Shown here: one piece after another, positions 12,461-22,636 of the stretch
How the letters are laid out: every line of letters begins with the position of its first letter
How positions within the stretch are numbered: the first letter of the stretch is position 1
NCBI GenBank assembly: GCA_031769625.1
Contig: JAUIMM010000001.1
Span: 248,001-312,000 of the forward strand
DNA from: Taudactylus pleione
Taxonomy: Eukaryota; Chordata; Amphibia; Anura; Myobatrachidae
Direction of reading: 5' to 3'
DNA length: 64,000 nt
Made by a program: the position numbers and the translations under genes
Notes under the pieces: model-generated
What the model was told of the DNA's origin: nothing
Seen by the model: the letters and a program-made list of their open reading frames with translations, nothing else
Database searches by the model: none

Positions 12461-14265
12461 AGGGAGAATATTACATTATGGAGCCTATTCATTATTTAGC
12501 CCCATCTGCCCCGTTAATTAGTTATCTAACTTGCCGCAAATTTAGGTGGCTGCTAACTAAACCCCGGAGTTATTCAGTATTGGTCCAGTTCCGGGACAGC
12601 TATTCCAAAAAACACCTCTCCTGCTAGCCCTCACACTGACACATTCGCCGCTATTAAGGACCGCTGATAGTTTGCACAGATGGCAGTGTAAGTGCGCACG
12701 TATTCACACATACAGTATGCACAGAGGTGGCGGAGAGGTCTGAAAGGAGTCCTATTCGCACTCCGGAACTCCTTTAGTAGGGGGGAGCGCGGCTGTATGA
12801 ACTGACGCCAAGTTGACGTCAGTTCCCACTATCAAACCACAGAAACATTCAGTTTTCAGAGATTGATGAATATCCGGCAGCCACATTGGTCCCTAACCGC
12901 AGCTGCTCCTGCAATCTTACCTGAGAGGGGCTGCCGCTGCTTCTGGTCCTGGCGGCTGCACAGCGGCCATGTTTGGTAAATCCGGATGCTGTCAAAAATG
13001 GAGGGACCACAACAGATATTGGAGATATCTGCTGCCGTCCTTCCTTGTTACAACTTGGGGATACTTAATATATACTTATATATGTGTTTCCAGGGGATAT
13101 GCCGCAAATATATACTTTTTAATAGGCCCCTATATGAGGCAAAGAGCCAGGGCGGCTGGATCATGGTGCCTGACACTCTCCAGCCTCCTCCTCAGAAGCG
13201 TTTCTGCAGCTGCAGGGATCAGGCAGTGCAGTGTCAGCAGTCACAATGGGAGGATAATGAGAGAGTGACAGAGAGAGCGCACGTCGTAATGACACGGTCA
13301 GAGACCAGATGCTGATGAGAGGTCGGGATAATGGCTGACAGGCCTCTTCCTTCTGTGACTAAATATAATCTCTTTCTGCAACAGCTTGAAGTCATTTTTA
13401 TTTGTTCATCAGAGCGACAGCCCAGGTTCTGTAGCCAAAATGGGACAATTTACCAGATTCATGCCCAAGGCGGGCGTATGATATCAGCGGAAAGAGAGCG
13501 ACTGGAAACTCCTCACAGCTGTCAGCACCTATACTGTACGTAGCATCTTTCTCGGGCGCCTGAGGTAACCAGAACTATTGTTACCATAGAAACATAAAAT
13601 GGTGCCCTAAGAAGGTCCTGGGGCTCCTTTGGCAATCAGGTTGGCAGTGCCAACCTGGGCATATCATTTATGTTAGAAAATGTCCTAGCGCTGACTTATG
13701 AGACTAATGCAGCAAGTCTCTCACACATCAATGACTTGTGGTTGTTATATATGGAACATGCGTATCCCACTGATTGGTATGGACCTGCTGTGCGGAGGGA
13801 ATCCATTCATATGAATAATTAAAGTGCCACAGTGCATAGAAATAAGTCCGGTCAATGCCACATCACAGCGAGCTGCACATTACCAGCATCTTGGCAGAAG
13901 ATCTCAAGCTGGAGATTAACCAGCGCCTGACCAGAGAACTGGCATTAGAGCGCACAATGCGTTTCCACCTGCACAATACTGGTGGTCAGGTGCATCTTGC
14001 ACATTTAGGGGGAGGTGTATCAAACCTTGGAGAGAGGTAAAGTGGATGGAGAGAAAGTACCAACCAGTGGTCGAAGTGGAAATTTTAAAGTGGGGATATG
14101 GAACTATCTGGAAGGCTTTACTTAGGCATGCCCAAATCCTGAGCCCCCCTGATATTACCATACCACCTCTTCCTCCCCTCACAGCACACCACACCTCGCT
14201 GTGCTGTGCTCTGCTTCGGTGACTGCAGCACCCCCTTCCCCTCACTCCACGGTGATATTTGGAAT
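12461..14265. other. Unassigned sequence, diverged dispersed repeat inside
   Basis: No convincing gene. 12985-13140 shares short ordered blocks with 37150-37320 (aatggagg, gagatatctgctg, gggatact, ccgcaaatat), so it may be an old copy of the same repeat. Small reading frames here show no known domain and no codon signal I can defend. Confidence 0.35.
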
Positions 14266-14268
14266 TTA

Positions 14269-14449
14269 GGGGTCTATTTACTAAGCAGTGTTAGGAGACA
14301 GAGTGATAAGAAAGTGATAAGGTGCCAGCCAATCAGCTCCCAACTGTCATCTCACAGGCTGTGTTTGAAAAATGACAGTTGGGAGCTGATTGGCTGGTAC
14401 CTTATCACTTTTCACTCTTTCTCCTAACACTGCTTAGTAAATAGACCCC
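14269..14449. mobile_element. 181-bp palindromic MITE, TTA TSD
   Basis: Starts ggggtctatttactaagcag and ends with its reverse complement, flanked by TTA (14266-14268, 14450-14452). The two arms (agccaatcagctcccaactg) make almost the whole element one hairpin. A further copy lies at 52641-52817 and a truncated one at 20482-20611. A Harbinger-type origin is inferred from the TSD. Confidence 0.85.
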
Positions 14450-14709
14450 TTAGTGCCAGCCGCGAGCCTTTGTCCCGCTGCGTCACGTCCCCTGGATGAT
14501 GACTTTTTGGGTGTGTGACTCCGTGTAACGCCCCCAATTCACGTCACACTGGAGGTATATGGACTTCATTGAATGGATTGCGCGGTTTTCATTCACTTTC
14601 ACCCATGGCGATGACGGCATGTCCCCCAACCTCCCGACCGCCCGCAGGACACTGCGGCCCAGTGGTATTATTAAATAATAATATTAAAGTCAAATTTACC
14701 ATGTAAAAT

Positions 14710-15650
14710 CATACGTGCCTACTTTTTAAAAAGCATTTCAGGGAGATTGTGAAACCAACACCTATGAGCGCGGCGGTAAAGTGGGCGTCTACTGCTACAT
14801 CTGAGGGGCGTGGCATAATACTGACTTATATCCAAATGTAAATGAGCCCCAAAGCAGTCAGTAAGATCTACTTGTTGATGAAAACACACTGATACTTTTC
14901 AGAAAATACATATAGCCATAGGGATCATTGGGGTAGATGTATGAAGCCCAGAAACGGTGCGCTGATACCGTTTCTCCCCGATGTATGATCGGGGGTCTGG
15001 GCGGTAAATGACAGGGGCGCTATGCGCCCCTGTCATTATCGGCGCTGCTATCTACAAGATAGCAGCGCCGACAGCCTGGGCTATCTACGAACGGTCAGAT
15101 CGTCTGACCGTTCGGCCGGCTGTAGCTCTCGTTATCGACAGCTACAGTCAGGCGCTAGCCTATACCCACAGCAGGGACAGCGCTGTCCCTGCTGTGGCGG
15201 CTACCGGCTCCAGGGCTGCACGCGGGGATCTTGCGATACTTGCGAGATCCCGCGCATGCTCATTGGAGCCGGCCGGGCCTGACACACATCGCATCAGCAC
15301 TAGGCTGATGCGATGTGGTCTGTAGCGGGTAGCGCCGGAGGGGGGAGTTAACGCTCCTGCTCTCCGGCCGGTGAGATGTTCACACATCTCACCGGTAGTG
15401 CTTCCTGCTTCGCCTCGGTAAAGAGGCGAAGCAGGAAGCGTTATAGCGGCACTTAACGTGCCACTATAATACATCTACCCCACTGTGCCTTATAACCAAT
15501 GCTGGGAAATGATAGTAATGATCCCATTTGAATGTATATATCTCTGTTTTTTATATATAACAGCTTCATAATGGGAGTAAGGTGCAATCAGGGAGATTAC
15601 TAGACTCTTCAGGGAGTCTCCCTGACAATCAGGGAAAGTTGGCAAGTGTG
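14710..15650. mobile_element. hAT-type MITE carrying a nested hairpin element
   Basis: Ends catacgtgcc / ggcaagtgtg, with an exact 8-bp TSD tgtaaaat at 14702-14709 and 15651-15658, as hAT elements make. It has no coding capacity. The copy at 40421-40831 has the same sequence but lacks the 552-bp block at 14930-15481, so that block is a secondary insertion and the intact site is known. Confidence 0.88.
14930..15481. mobile_element. 552-bp element built as a chain of about 13 hairpins
   Basis: Outer ends ggggtagatgtat / atacatctacccc, flanked by att (14927-14929) and act (15482-15484), a probable diverged 3-bp TSD. The inside is a row of separate stem-loops: 14950-14975, 14976-14994, 15007-15035, 15038-15071, 15088-15114, 15119-15147, 15167-15196, 15206-15271, 15285-15317, 15334-15368, 15368-15395, 15400-15440 and 15441-15470. 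Many stems are perfect over 9-14 bp (for example gacaggggcgc / gcgcccctgtc). No protein is encoded. Confidence 0.85.
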
Positions 15651-15658
15651 TGTAAAAT

Positions 15659-16317
15659 ACAGATACAAATACAAATAAAAGTTCTAATTAACTTTATATA
15701 ATTACCAGCATCCGTTGCCTTCCACTTTAAAACATGAAATGTGAATCTGCTTTTGTGTCACAGACCGAAATATCATGTAAAATACAGTGACCAGGGAAGC
15801 CTCACTAGTAACAGAACCGTGCTGTGCTCAGACAGAAGCAGCTATAGATTGTCGCGGTGATTGGTGCGTATTTTGCAGCGAGAGTTGCAGGATGTACTTT
15901 GCAGGAGACAGAGGGCCTTATTCAGCAGTGATGATCGGGAATCTGCGCATGTGCAGAACGGGTCTGCGATCCCGCACGCAGACTGGCAGCAGACTGGCAG
16001 AGATTGACAGTCTGCTGCTCTTTGTGGGCGGGGAGGGGGCGGCGATGGCCTCCGTTTCCCGAAACAGAGGCTTGTCGCCACAGTTGGGGGGGGGGGAGGC
16101 CAGGATCTCTGTCGGCTAATGGAGATTTCCTGGTCTCTTCCTCTAAATTGCTGCAGCCGGCTGTGGGACACCATGGGTCACCGCAGCCGGCCGATGGTAC
16201 GCAGATGGTCCAATGCTGCGTTGGACAATGCAGCTCGGATAAGTAATGCACAGGGGGCGTGAATGCCTCCTGCTGCATTACCATATCTGCAAAGGATCGG
16301 AATTTGAAAGCTGCCTG
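15659..16317. other. Unassigned; possible MITE start at 15911
   Basis: From 15911 (gggccttattcagcagtgat) the sequence resembles the start of the 'gattcag' element families, but I cannot find its right end. A G-run lies at 16085-16096. No gene supported. Confidence 0.3.
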
Positions 16318-16692
16318 TGTGCATACATCATATATCTATAGCCTGAGTGCATACATCATATATCTATAGCCTGCATACATCATATATCTATAGCCTGCAT
16401 ACATCATATATCTATAGCCTGAGTGCATACATCATATATCTATAACCTGCATACATCATATATCTATAGCCTGCGTGCATAAATCATATATCTATAGCCT
16501 GCATGCATACATCATATATCTATAGCCTATGTGCATACATCATATATCTATAGCCTGCGTGCATACATCATATCTATAGCCTGCATGCATACATCATATA
16601 TCTATAGCCTGCGTGCATACATCATATATCTATAGCCTGCATGCATACATCATATATCTATAGCCTGCGTGCATATATCATATATCTATAGC
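16318..16692. repeat. 24-28-bp minisatellite, about 14 copies
   Basis: Unit gcatacatcatatatctata plus gcctgcgt, with 24- and 28-bp versions alternating. The sequence is AT-rich and no gene is involved. Confidence 0.95.
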
Positions 16693-17038
16693 AATACATG
16701 TTGGTAGCTGCTCAATCACTTCAGTAATATCACTCAGGTGCATGTAAGGGAGGGGTTAGTCTATACAAGAAACAAAAAAAGTAATCCTCCAGCACTCAGA
16801 ATGAAATCAGCAATAAGATTTGAAAAACTACATGGTGGTAGATGTTTCAGAGATCTCAGTTGCATATATTTGCAAAGATATGGCTAAGCCTCCGGACGGC
16901 GTCTCTGATACCGGAGGTCCCTATCACTTGGTCAGAGTCCGGGGTGCAAAACCCCCAAAAAGCCGGCGAAGGCCAACCACCCTATTGAAGCACACCAGTG
17001 AGAGACTAAAGTATTAGTTTTTGCTTTATTCTTATTAA
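16693..17038. other. Diverged relative of the foldback arm at 37876
   Basis: Ordered short matches to 37890-38200: agctgctcaatca, caggtgcatg, agggaggggt, cagcac and gttgcat followed by atttgcaaa. Probably an old copy of the same foldback element leading into the AT-rich hairpins that follow. Confidence 0.4.
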
Positions 17039-17610
17039 CCCATACTATGTGTTAATGGGTGATATACTGTAGGTGAATGGTGAAATTAAAATGCTAAGAA
17101 AAAATAAAAAATGTAAATAAATAAATATATATACAATAAAATAAAAAATAAATAAAAAATAAATAAATAATAATTTGAAGGTGTTAAAGTGCTAAATAAA
17201 GTGTTACATTTTAACACTTTAGCACTTTAACACCTTCAAATCATTATTTATTTTTTCTTTCTTTTTTTCTTTCTTTTATTGTGTATATATATTTATTTAT
17301 TTATTTATTTTCTTAGCATTTCAATTACACCTTTCACCTACAGTATATCACCCATTGACACATAGTGTGGATTACTAAGAATAAAGCAAAAACTGTGTGT
17401 TAATGGGTGATATACTGTAGGTGAAAGGTGTAATTAAAATGCTAAGAAAAAATAAAAAATGTAAATAAATATATATATAATAAAAGAAATTAAAAAAAAT
17501 AATGATTTGAAGGTGTTAAAGTGCTAAATAAAGTGTTATACTTTAACACTTTATTTAGCACTTTAACACCTTCAAATCATTATTATTATTTTTTTGTTTA
17601 TTTTTTTCTT
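17039..17610. repeat. Two adjacent long AT-rich inverted repeats
   Basis: 17040-17200 pairs with 17210-17372: the sequence runs tgggtgatatactgtaggtg ... gaaggtgttaaagtgc and returns as gcactttaacaccttc ... cacctacagtatatcaccca. A second hairpin, starting with the same words, spans 17398-17600. Stems are long and AT-rich with runs of a/t between, so both could extrude as cruciforms. No coding capacity. Confidence 0.85.
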
Positions 17611-17757
17611 TCTTTTATCAGATCTGTCAGGAAATGATTCATGCAAAATTCTCACAGCTAAACCGAAAGAGGAATTTACTCACATAAAAGATTAACTGCA
17701 CAATAGATGTATGTTATGTGTATCCACCATACTGACCAACAAGAGCCAAGTATGGTC

Positions 17758-18293
17758 TGAAGTTGGCCACACACTAGACCAGGGGTAGCCAACCTCGGTC
17801 CTCGAGAGCTACCAACAGTTCACGTTTTCCAGGTCACCCAGCAGGTGCACAGGTATATACATTACTCACTGACACATTTGAAAAGATCCACAGGTGAAGC
17901 TAATTATTTCACTTGTTTTCTGTGAGACCTGGAAAATATGCACTGTTGGTAGCTCACGAGGACCAGGGTTGGCTACCCCTGCACTAGACCAACTTTCATC
18001 CAAGCATCCAACTAGTTGATTGGTTGGAATGAAAATCTGGTAAGGAATGAGAGTAAATGATGATCAGCAATTTGCTCCTAAATGCCAGAAAACAGATGAA
18101 AATGGTCGTTCAGACAAGTTTGTTAAATGTTTGATCTAAACAATTTGTTCAAACAACAGTTTTTGTCCATTTTCCGCCGTTTGGGAGCAAATTGCTGATT
18201 GTCATTTGCTTTCATACCTTACCAGATTTTCATTCCAACCAATCAACTAGTTGGCTGGTTGGATGTAAGTTGGTCTAGTGTGTGGCCAGCTTT
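17758..18293. mobile_element. Palindromic MITE (agttggccacacactagac ends) with nested hAT MITE
   Basis: Left end agttggccacacactagac matches right end gtctagtgtgtggccagctt in reverse complement. Inner arms (ggttggaatgaaaatctggt at 18023 and accagattttcattccaacc at 18221) form a hairpin with a central loop near 18130. A 202-bp hAT MITE is inserted within the left TIR. Flanking bases tga/tta hint at a 3-bp TSD. Confidence 0.75.
17780..17981. mobile_element. hAT-type MITE, 8-bp TSD cactagac
   Basis: Ends caggggtagccaacc / ggttggctacccctg, flanked by exact 8-bp repeats cactagac at 17772-17779 and 17982-17989. Non-coding and palindromic. It landed in the left end of the MITE at 17758-18293 and is younger than it. 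Confidence 0.9.
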
Positions 18294-18889
18294 AGTGTCT
18301 CAAGGCCCAGAGGCTGACTCACTCCCAAGTCCCAACATACTATGATAGATAACATGTGGCAGATATCCAATTTAATAAGTAAAACATAAAATGTGCAGCA
18401 TAAATTAATGCACTTATATATAATCATAGAGCCTGTAAGTGTGACGGCATAAATAGAAGAATGGGTGGACATCCAAGAGTTTAAATTAATGTATACTGTG
18501 TAAATGCAGCTAGAACTTCCAGAGATTCTGCATTCTGTTATTACTGTCATTGGCGCCCTCTGCTGCCACAAATAATGTAATGCAGTGACAGAAGACTGGC
18601 CTCTGCCAAGATTAGTAGTTCACAATACTTAGAACATAGTGGATAGAAGAACCCGTGATTCTGCTGCTTTTGGTACCACCTGAAATAGTGAGAATCCCTT
18701 CCCATCCATACACAGCCATAGATATATGATTTGTGCGCTCCATAAAGACATTACACATAATTACTACCAACAAGGTTCCTAATTCCTCAATTTGCTGTAA
18801 TACCCCTCCCCCACAACTTGCTGCCTCAGCTGTCTCATTATAGTCTTTTACCAATCTAACAAGGGCACTAAAGCTGGAAACACACTATA
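18294..18889. other. Unassigned sequence
   Basis: No gene, element or tandem repeat that I can support. Confidence 0.3.
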
Positions 18890-18897
18890 CAATATAG

Positions 18898-19544
18898 CAG
18901 TGATTCTCAACCTCGGTCCTCAAGGCACACTTGTACCACTTTCAGACAGAAAAATCCCTAAATCCTGGGTTTTTCCAATATCTTTCAACCCGGGAAGGAG
19001 CCGGGAATTTGCTCCTAACCCCCTTTCACACAGCACATAATTCCCGGGAAATTCCCGGGTTGACCCCTTTCACACAGAACACAGATTATCCCTGCAATAT
19101 GCAGTGTGTCATAATAAATGGACTGCTTTTATGGCACACAGAGATGAGGTCATGAAAAGTGCAGCCCATGCACCACCATCTCAGCCAATAAGCACTGCTT
19201 ATTATGCCCGGAGTAGAAAAACTCGGGTCGGCACCTTTCAGACAGCCGCCAACCCGTGTAAGACCCGGGATAAACCCAGGTAAATACCTGGGTCGAAGTA
19301 CCGGGAATTAGGTCCCGTGTTGGCCCTTTCAGACAGAGAAAAAACCCGGGTCGACCCGGCTAGAGGGTTCTTTTCTCTGTCTGAAAGGGGTATAACAGTC
19401 CTGGTGTTAGTGAGAGCCATGATTGTGCACAGATGGTTAAATCAAAATAACTGAGGTACTAATTAAGTCACTTGTGCTCTAGTATGGCTATCCCTAAAAC
19501 CTGGACTGTTAGTGTGCCTTGAGGACTGTGGTTGGGAACCCCTG
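18898..19544. mobile_element. hAT-type MITE, 8-bp TSD caatatag, with a nested insertion
   Basis: Ends cagtgattctcaacctcggt / actgtggttgggaacccctg, flanked by caatatag at 18890-18897 and 19545-19552. The inner block 18939-19393 interrupts it. Confidence 0.88.
18939..19393. mobile_element. MITE with ctttcagacag ends
   Basis: Left end actttcagacagaaaaa and right end tctgtctgaaagggg are inverted. The motif ccctttcacacag/cagacag and 'cccgggt' words recur at several internal points. It looks inserted in the hAT MITE at 18898-19544; a TA TSD is possible. A structurally similar element lies at 44990-45453. Confidence 0.6.
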
Positions 19545-19552
19545 CAATATAG

Positions 19553-20060
19553 CATACTTGCCTGCCCTCCCGATTCGGCCGGGAGCCTCCCGAAAAATGG
19601 GTGCCGCTCCCGACCCCCTGGAAAGGCAGGCAAGCCTTCCGGTAGCCGCCGACCCCTCTGCCTTCACCCCTGCGTAACATGAGAAACCCCCGCAGCGTGG
19701 GGAATGGTCAAGCGATTCACGCTAAATCACCTCATTTTGGCCTTGCCCCCTGCTGCCGGTAATCTGTATTGTGTAGCAGAGCCAAAATGACACATTTGAG
19801 TGGCCACGCCCCTTGCTCCGCCCACAAATGCCGGGTAAGCTGTCCGGCCGCACCCCGTTATTCAGGCAATACCCACCCTGCTATGCCAATCTGCCATTCT
19901 GCCTGCCATCCCGGAAGGGGCAGCCAGAATGTCGGCAAGCCTGCATTATACTGGCCAATCTTACTAGATGGGATCACAATGATCATCGTATAGTCAAAGG
20001 CGTGCACTAAAGCCGCCACAGGGGGGTGCCGCTACGTCCACCCCTCCAACTGGGACATAG
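19553..20060. other. Unassigned; old repeat fragments
   Basis: Starts catacttgcctgccctcccg, similar in its first ten bases to the hAT MITE ends at 14710 and 40421. No right end with TSD identified. No gene. Confidence 0.3.
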
Positions 20061-20475
20061 GGGGTCATTCAGAGTCGGTCGCAAGCGCTGAGCGCTCGCA
20101 ACCGACTCGATTTTGCCCCACTGGGCATGCGCACGACGGAGCCGGCTCCGTCGTGCGCATGCGCGAGACCCGGCTAGCGATGGACGCTCCGTCGCTAGGG
20201 GTCTCGCAGCAGACAGGGCGAGCTGTCGATGGTGAGTGACAGCTCGCCCTGTTTGGGAGGCGGGCAGGGGGCGTGCCTGCCCAAACGGAGGCGTTCCCGC
20301 CGGAACGCTTGCCGTTTGGGGGTGGCCCCACTTACATCATTGCTGATGTCAGTGGGGAGCTTCCTGCTCGATCAGAGCAGGAAGCTCCCTGGGGCTTACG
20401 AGTGCCCAGACCCAACCTTAGGGTCTGGTCATAAGCCCCGATGGTCGCGATGGTCTTGACCATCGCGACCATCAC
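20061..20475. mobile_element. Truncated hairpin-chain element of the 'attcagag' family
   Basis: Left end ggggtcattcagag, then hairpins in a row, such as tcggtcgcaagcg / cgctcgcaaccga, gcgcacgacggagcc / ggctccgtcgtgcgc, cagggcgagctgtc / gacagctcgccctg, gagcttcctgctc / gagcaggaagctc and gatggtcgcgatggtc / gaccatcgcgaccatc. The right end is missing; the sequence passes into the truncated MITE at 20482. Shares words with 31627-31920, 39512-40023 and 40891-41134. Confidence 0.75.
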
Positions 20476-20481
20476 CCAATC

Positions 20482-20611
20482 ATCACCAGCCAAACAGCTC
20501 CCAACTGTCATTTTTCAAACACAACCTGTGAGATGACAGTTGGGAGCTGATTGGCTGGTACCTTATCACTTACTCTGTCTTCTAACACTGCTTAGTAACT
20601 AGACCCCTTAG
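20482..20611. mobile_element. Truncated copy of the 14269 MITE family
   Basis: Contains cagctcccaactgtca / tgacagttgggagctg arms and the end ctgcttagtaactagacccc, but the left end is lost. Confidence 0.8.
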
Positions 20612-21114
20612 AGAGAGATGGTTGTGTGGTTGCTTTGGGCAACTAATCAGCTTCTAACTGTCATTTAGAATATTGTGTTACTGTACATAATAAATAACAG
20701 AAGCTGATTGGTGGCTTCTGACATCATCTACACTTTATCTCCCTCCAAGTCTGCTGTATATAAATAGGAATGTGTCTAGCTGCTATACAGCAGGCCAGGA
20801 GCACCAGCAGGACAGTACAGTAACCGTCATATCAGTAATAATTTGTGGATCCTGCGAATGTAGCAATCAGTAAGGAATGGAGACTGGCAAAAAAGAATAC
20901 ATGAAACAGTTTTTTATTATATGTTAAAATATAAAAAAATTTATTATGCAGAATTAGGGGTGAGCGGGTTCGGATTTCTGAAATCCGAACCCCCCCGAGC
21001 CCCCCCGATCCGAGTCCGATCCGAGTCAGGCTCGACTTTTCCCGCCTGACTCGGATCTGAAATCGAGGCAAAACGTCATCTTCCCGCCTTCCGAGTCTCG
21101 CGGGTTTTGGATCC

Positions 21115-21122
21115 TATATAAG
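21115..21122 (+). promoter_or_regulatory. TATA box of the hAT transposase gene
   Basis: TATATAAG, 160 bp inside the left terminus and upstream of the leader. It is followed after about 20 bp by cggcgccattttctcactc, a plausible start region. The same sequence (reversed) is kept in the second copy near 51290-51300. Confidence 0.6.
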
Positions 21123-21470
21123 GTACACACGTCGGCGCCATTTTCTCACTCGGCTGTGGACAGTGAAGAGGGAGGGTGGGAGTTAGGGCTGTGTAGTGTA
21201 GTGTAGTGTAGTGCTGCTGTTGTCCACTACTTCAAAGTCCATAGGGGCTGGCTGTGTTGTGCTGTGCTGCTGTTGTTAATAGGGGCTGTGTCCACTACTT
21301 CAAAGTCCATAGGGGCTGGCTGGACTGTGTTGTGCAGTCAGTTCTCCATAGGGGCTGTGTCCACTCCAAAGTCCTGTGCAGTGTCCCAGTCCTAAAGGAG
21401 TGCTGTAGTGTTGTCCAGGGGGTGCTCTGTCCATCAGGGGTGCTCCCCCCAAGTGCTAAAAAAATAATAT

Positions 21471-22605
21471 ATTTTCTGTGTTTGTGAATTGTGTGCGCAG
21501 TAGCCGCACGTGCATCAACAAAGTAGTGCCAAGCGTGCGCCTGTGTCATAAGTAAAGGGCCGGCTGGCTTGACCGTTAAGGGTGCTGTAACCCCCGAAAG
21601 TACACTCCAGTCCAAACCAAAAAAAAAATTATTTTCTGTGTTTGTGAATTGTGTGCGCAGTAGCCGCACGTGCATCAACAAAGTAGTGCCAAGCGTGCGC
21701 CTGTGTCATAAGTAAAGGGCCGGCTGGCTTGACCGTTAAGGGTGCTGTAACCCCCGAAAGTACACTCCAGTCCAAACCAAAAAAAAAATTATTTTCTGTG
21801 TTTGTGAATTGTGTGCGCAGTAGCCGCACGTGCATCAACAAAGTAGTGCCAAGCGTGCGCCTGTGTCATAAGTAAAGGGCCGGCTGGCTTGACCGTTAAG
21901 GGTGCTGTAACCCCCGAAAGTACACTCCAGTCCAAACCAAAAAAAAAAATATTTTCTGTGTTTGTGAATTGTGTGCGCAGTAGCCGCACGTGCATCAACA
22001 AAGTAGTGCCAAGCGTGCGCCTGTGTCATAAGTAAAGGGCCGGCTGGCTTGACCGTTAAAGGGTGCTGTAACCCCCGAAAGTACACTCCAGTCCAAACCA
22101 AAAAAAAAAATATTTTCTGTGTTTGTGAATTGTGTGCGCAGTAGCCGCACGTGCATCAACAAAGTAGTGCCAAGCGTGCGCCTGTGTCATAAGTAAAGGG
22201 CCGGCTGGCTTGACCGTTAAGGGTGCTGTAACCCCCGAAAGTACACTCCAGTCCAAACCAAAAAAAAATTATTTTCTGTGTTTGTGAATTGTGTGCGCAG
22301 TAGCCGCACGTGCATCAACAAAGTAGTGCCAAGCGTGCGCCTGTGTCATAAGTAAAGGGCCGGCTGGCTTGACCGTTAAAGGGTGCTGTAACCCCCAAAG
22401 TACACTCCAGTCCAAACCAAAAAAAAATTATTTTCTGTGTTTGTGAATTGTGTGCGCAGTAGCCGCACGTGCATCAACAAAGTAGTGCCAAGAGTGCGCC
22501 TGTGTCATAAGTAAAGGGCCGGCTGGCTTGACCGTTAAAGGGTGCTGTAACCCACAAAGTACACTCCAGTCCGAACCAAAAAAAAATTTATTTTCTGTGT
22601 TTAGC
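21471..22605 (+). repeat. 160-bp tandem array in the hAT 5' region, about 7 copies
   Basis: Units begin attttctgtgtttgtgaatt at 21471, 21631, 21791, 21951, 22111, 22271 and 22430, with a partial unit at 22589. They are nearly identical; differences are A-run length and a few substitutions. Each has a poly-A tract, caaagtagtgcc and gggccggctggcttgaccgt. The array lies between TATA box and start codon, so it is probably 5' UTR, enhancer or intron. Confidence 0.95.
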
Positions 22606-22636
22606 CGCACGTATATATCAAATCGATATAACATAA

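Noticed and set aside
5425..12627. Very long proline/serine-rich open reading frames (up to 1087 codons)
   Set aside because: They exist in three frames at once because the 33-bp satellite has no stops; there is no domain, splice structure or promoter.
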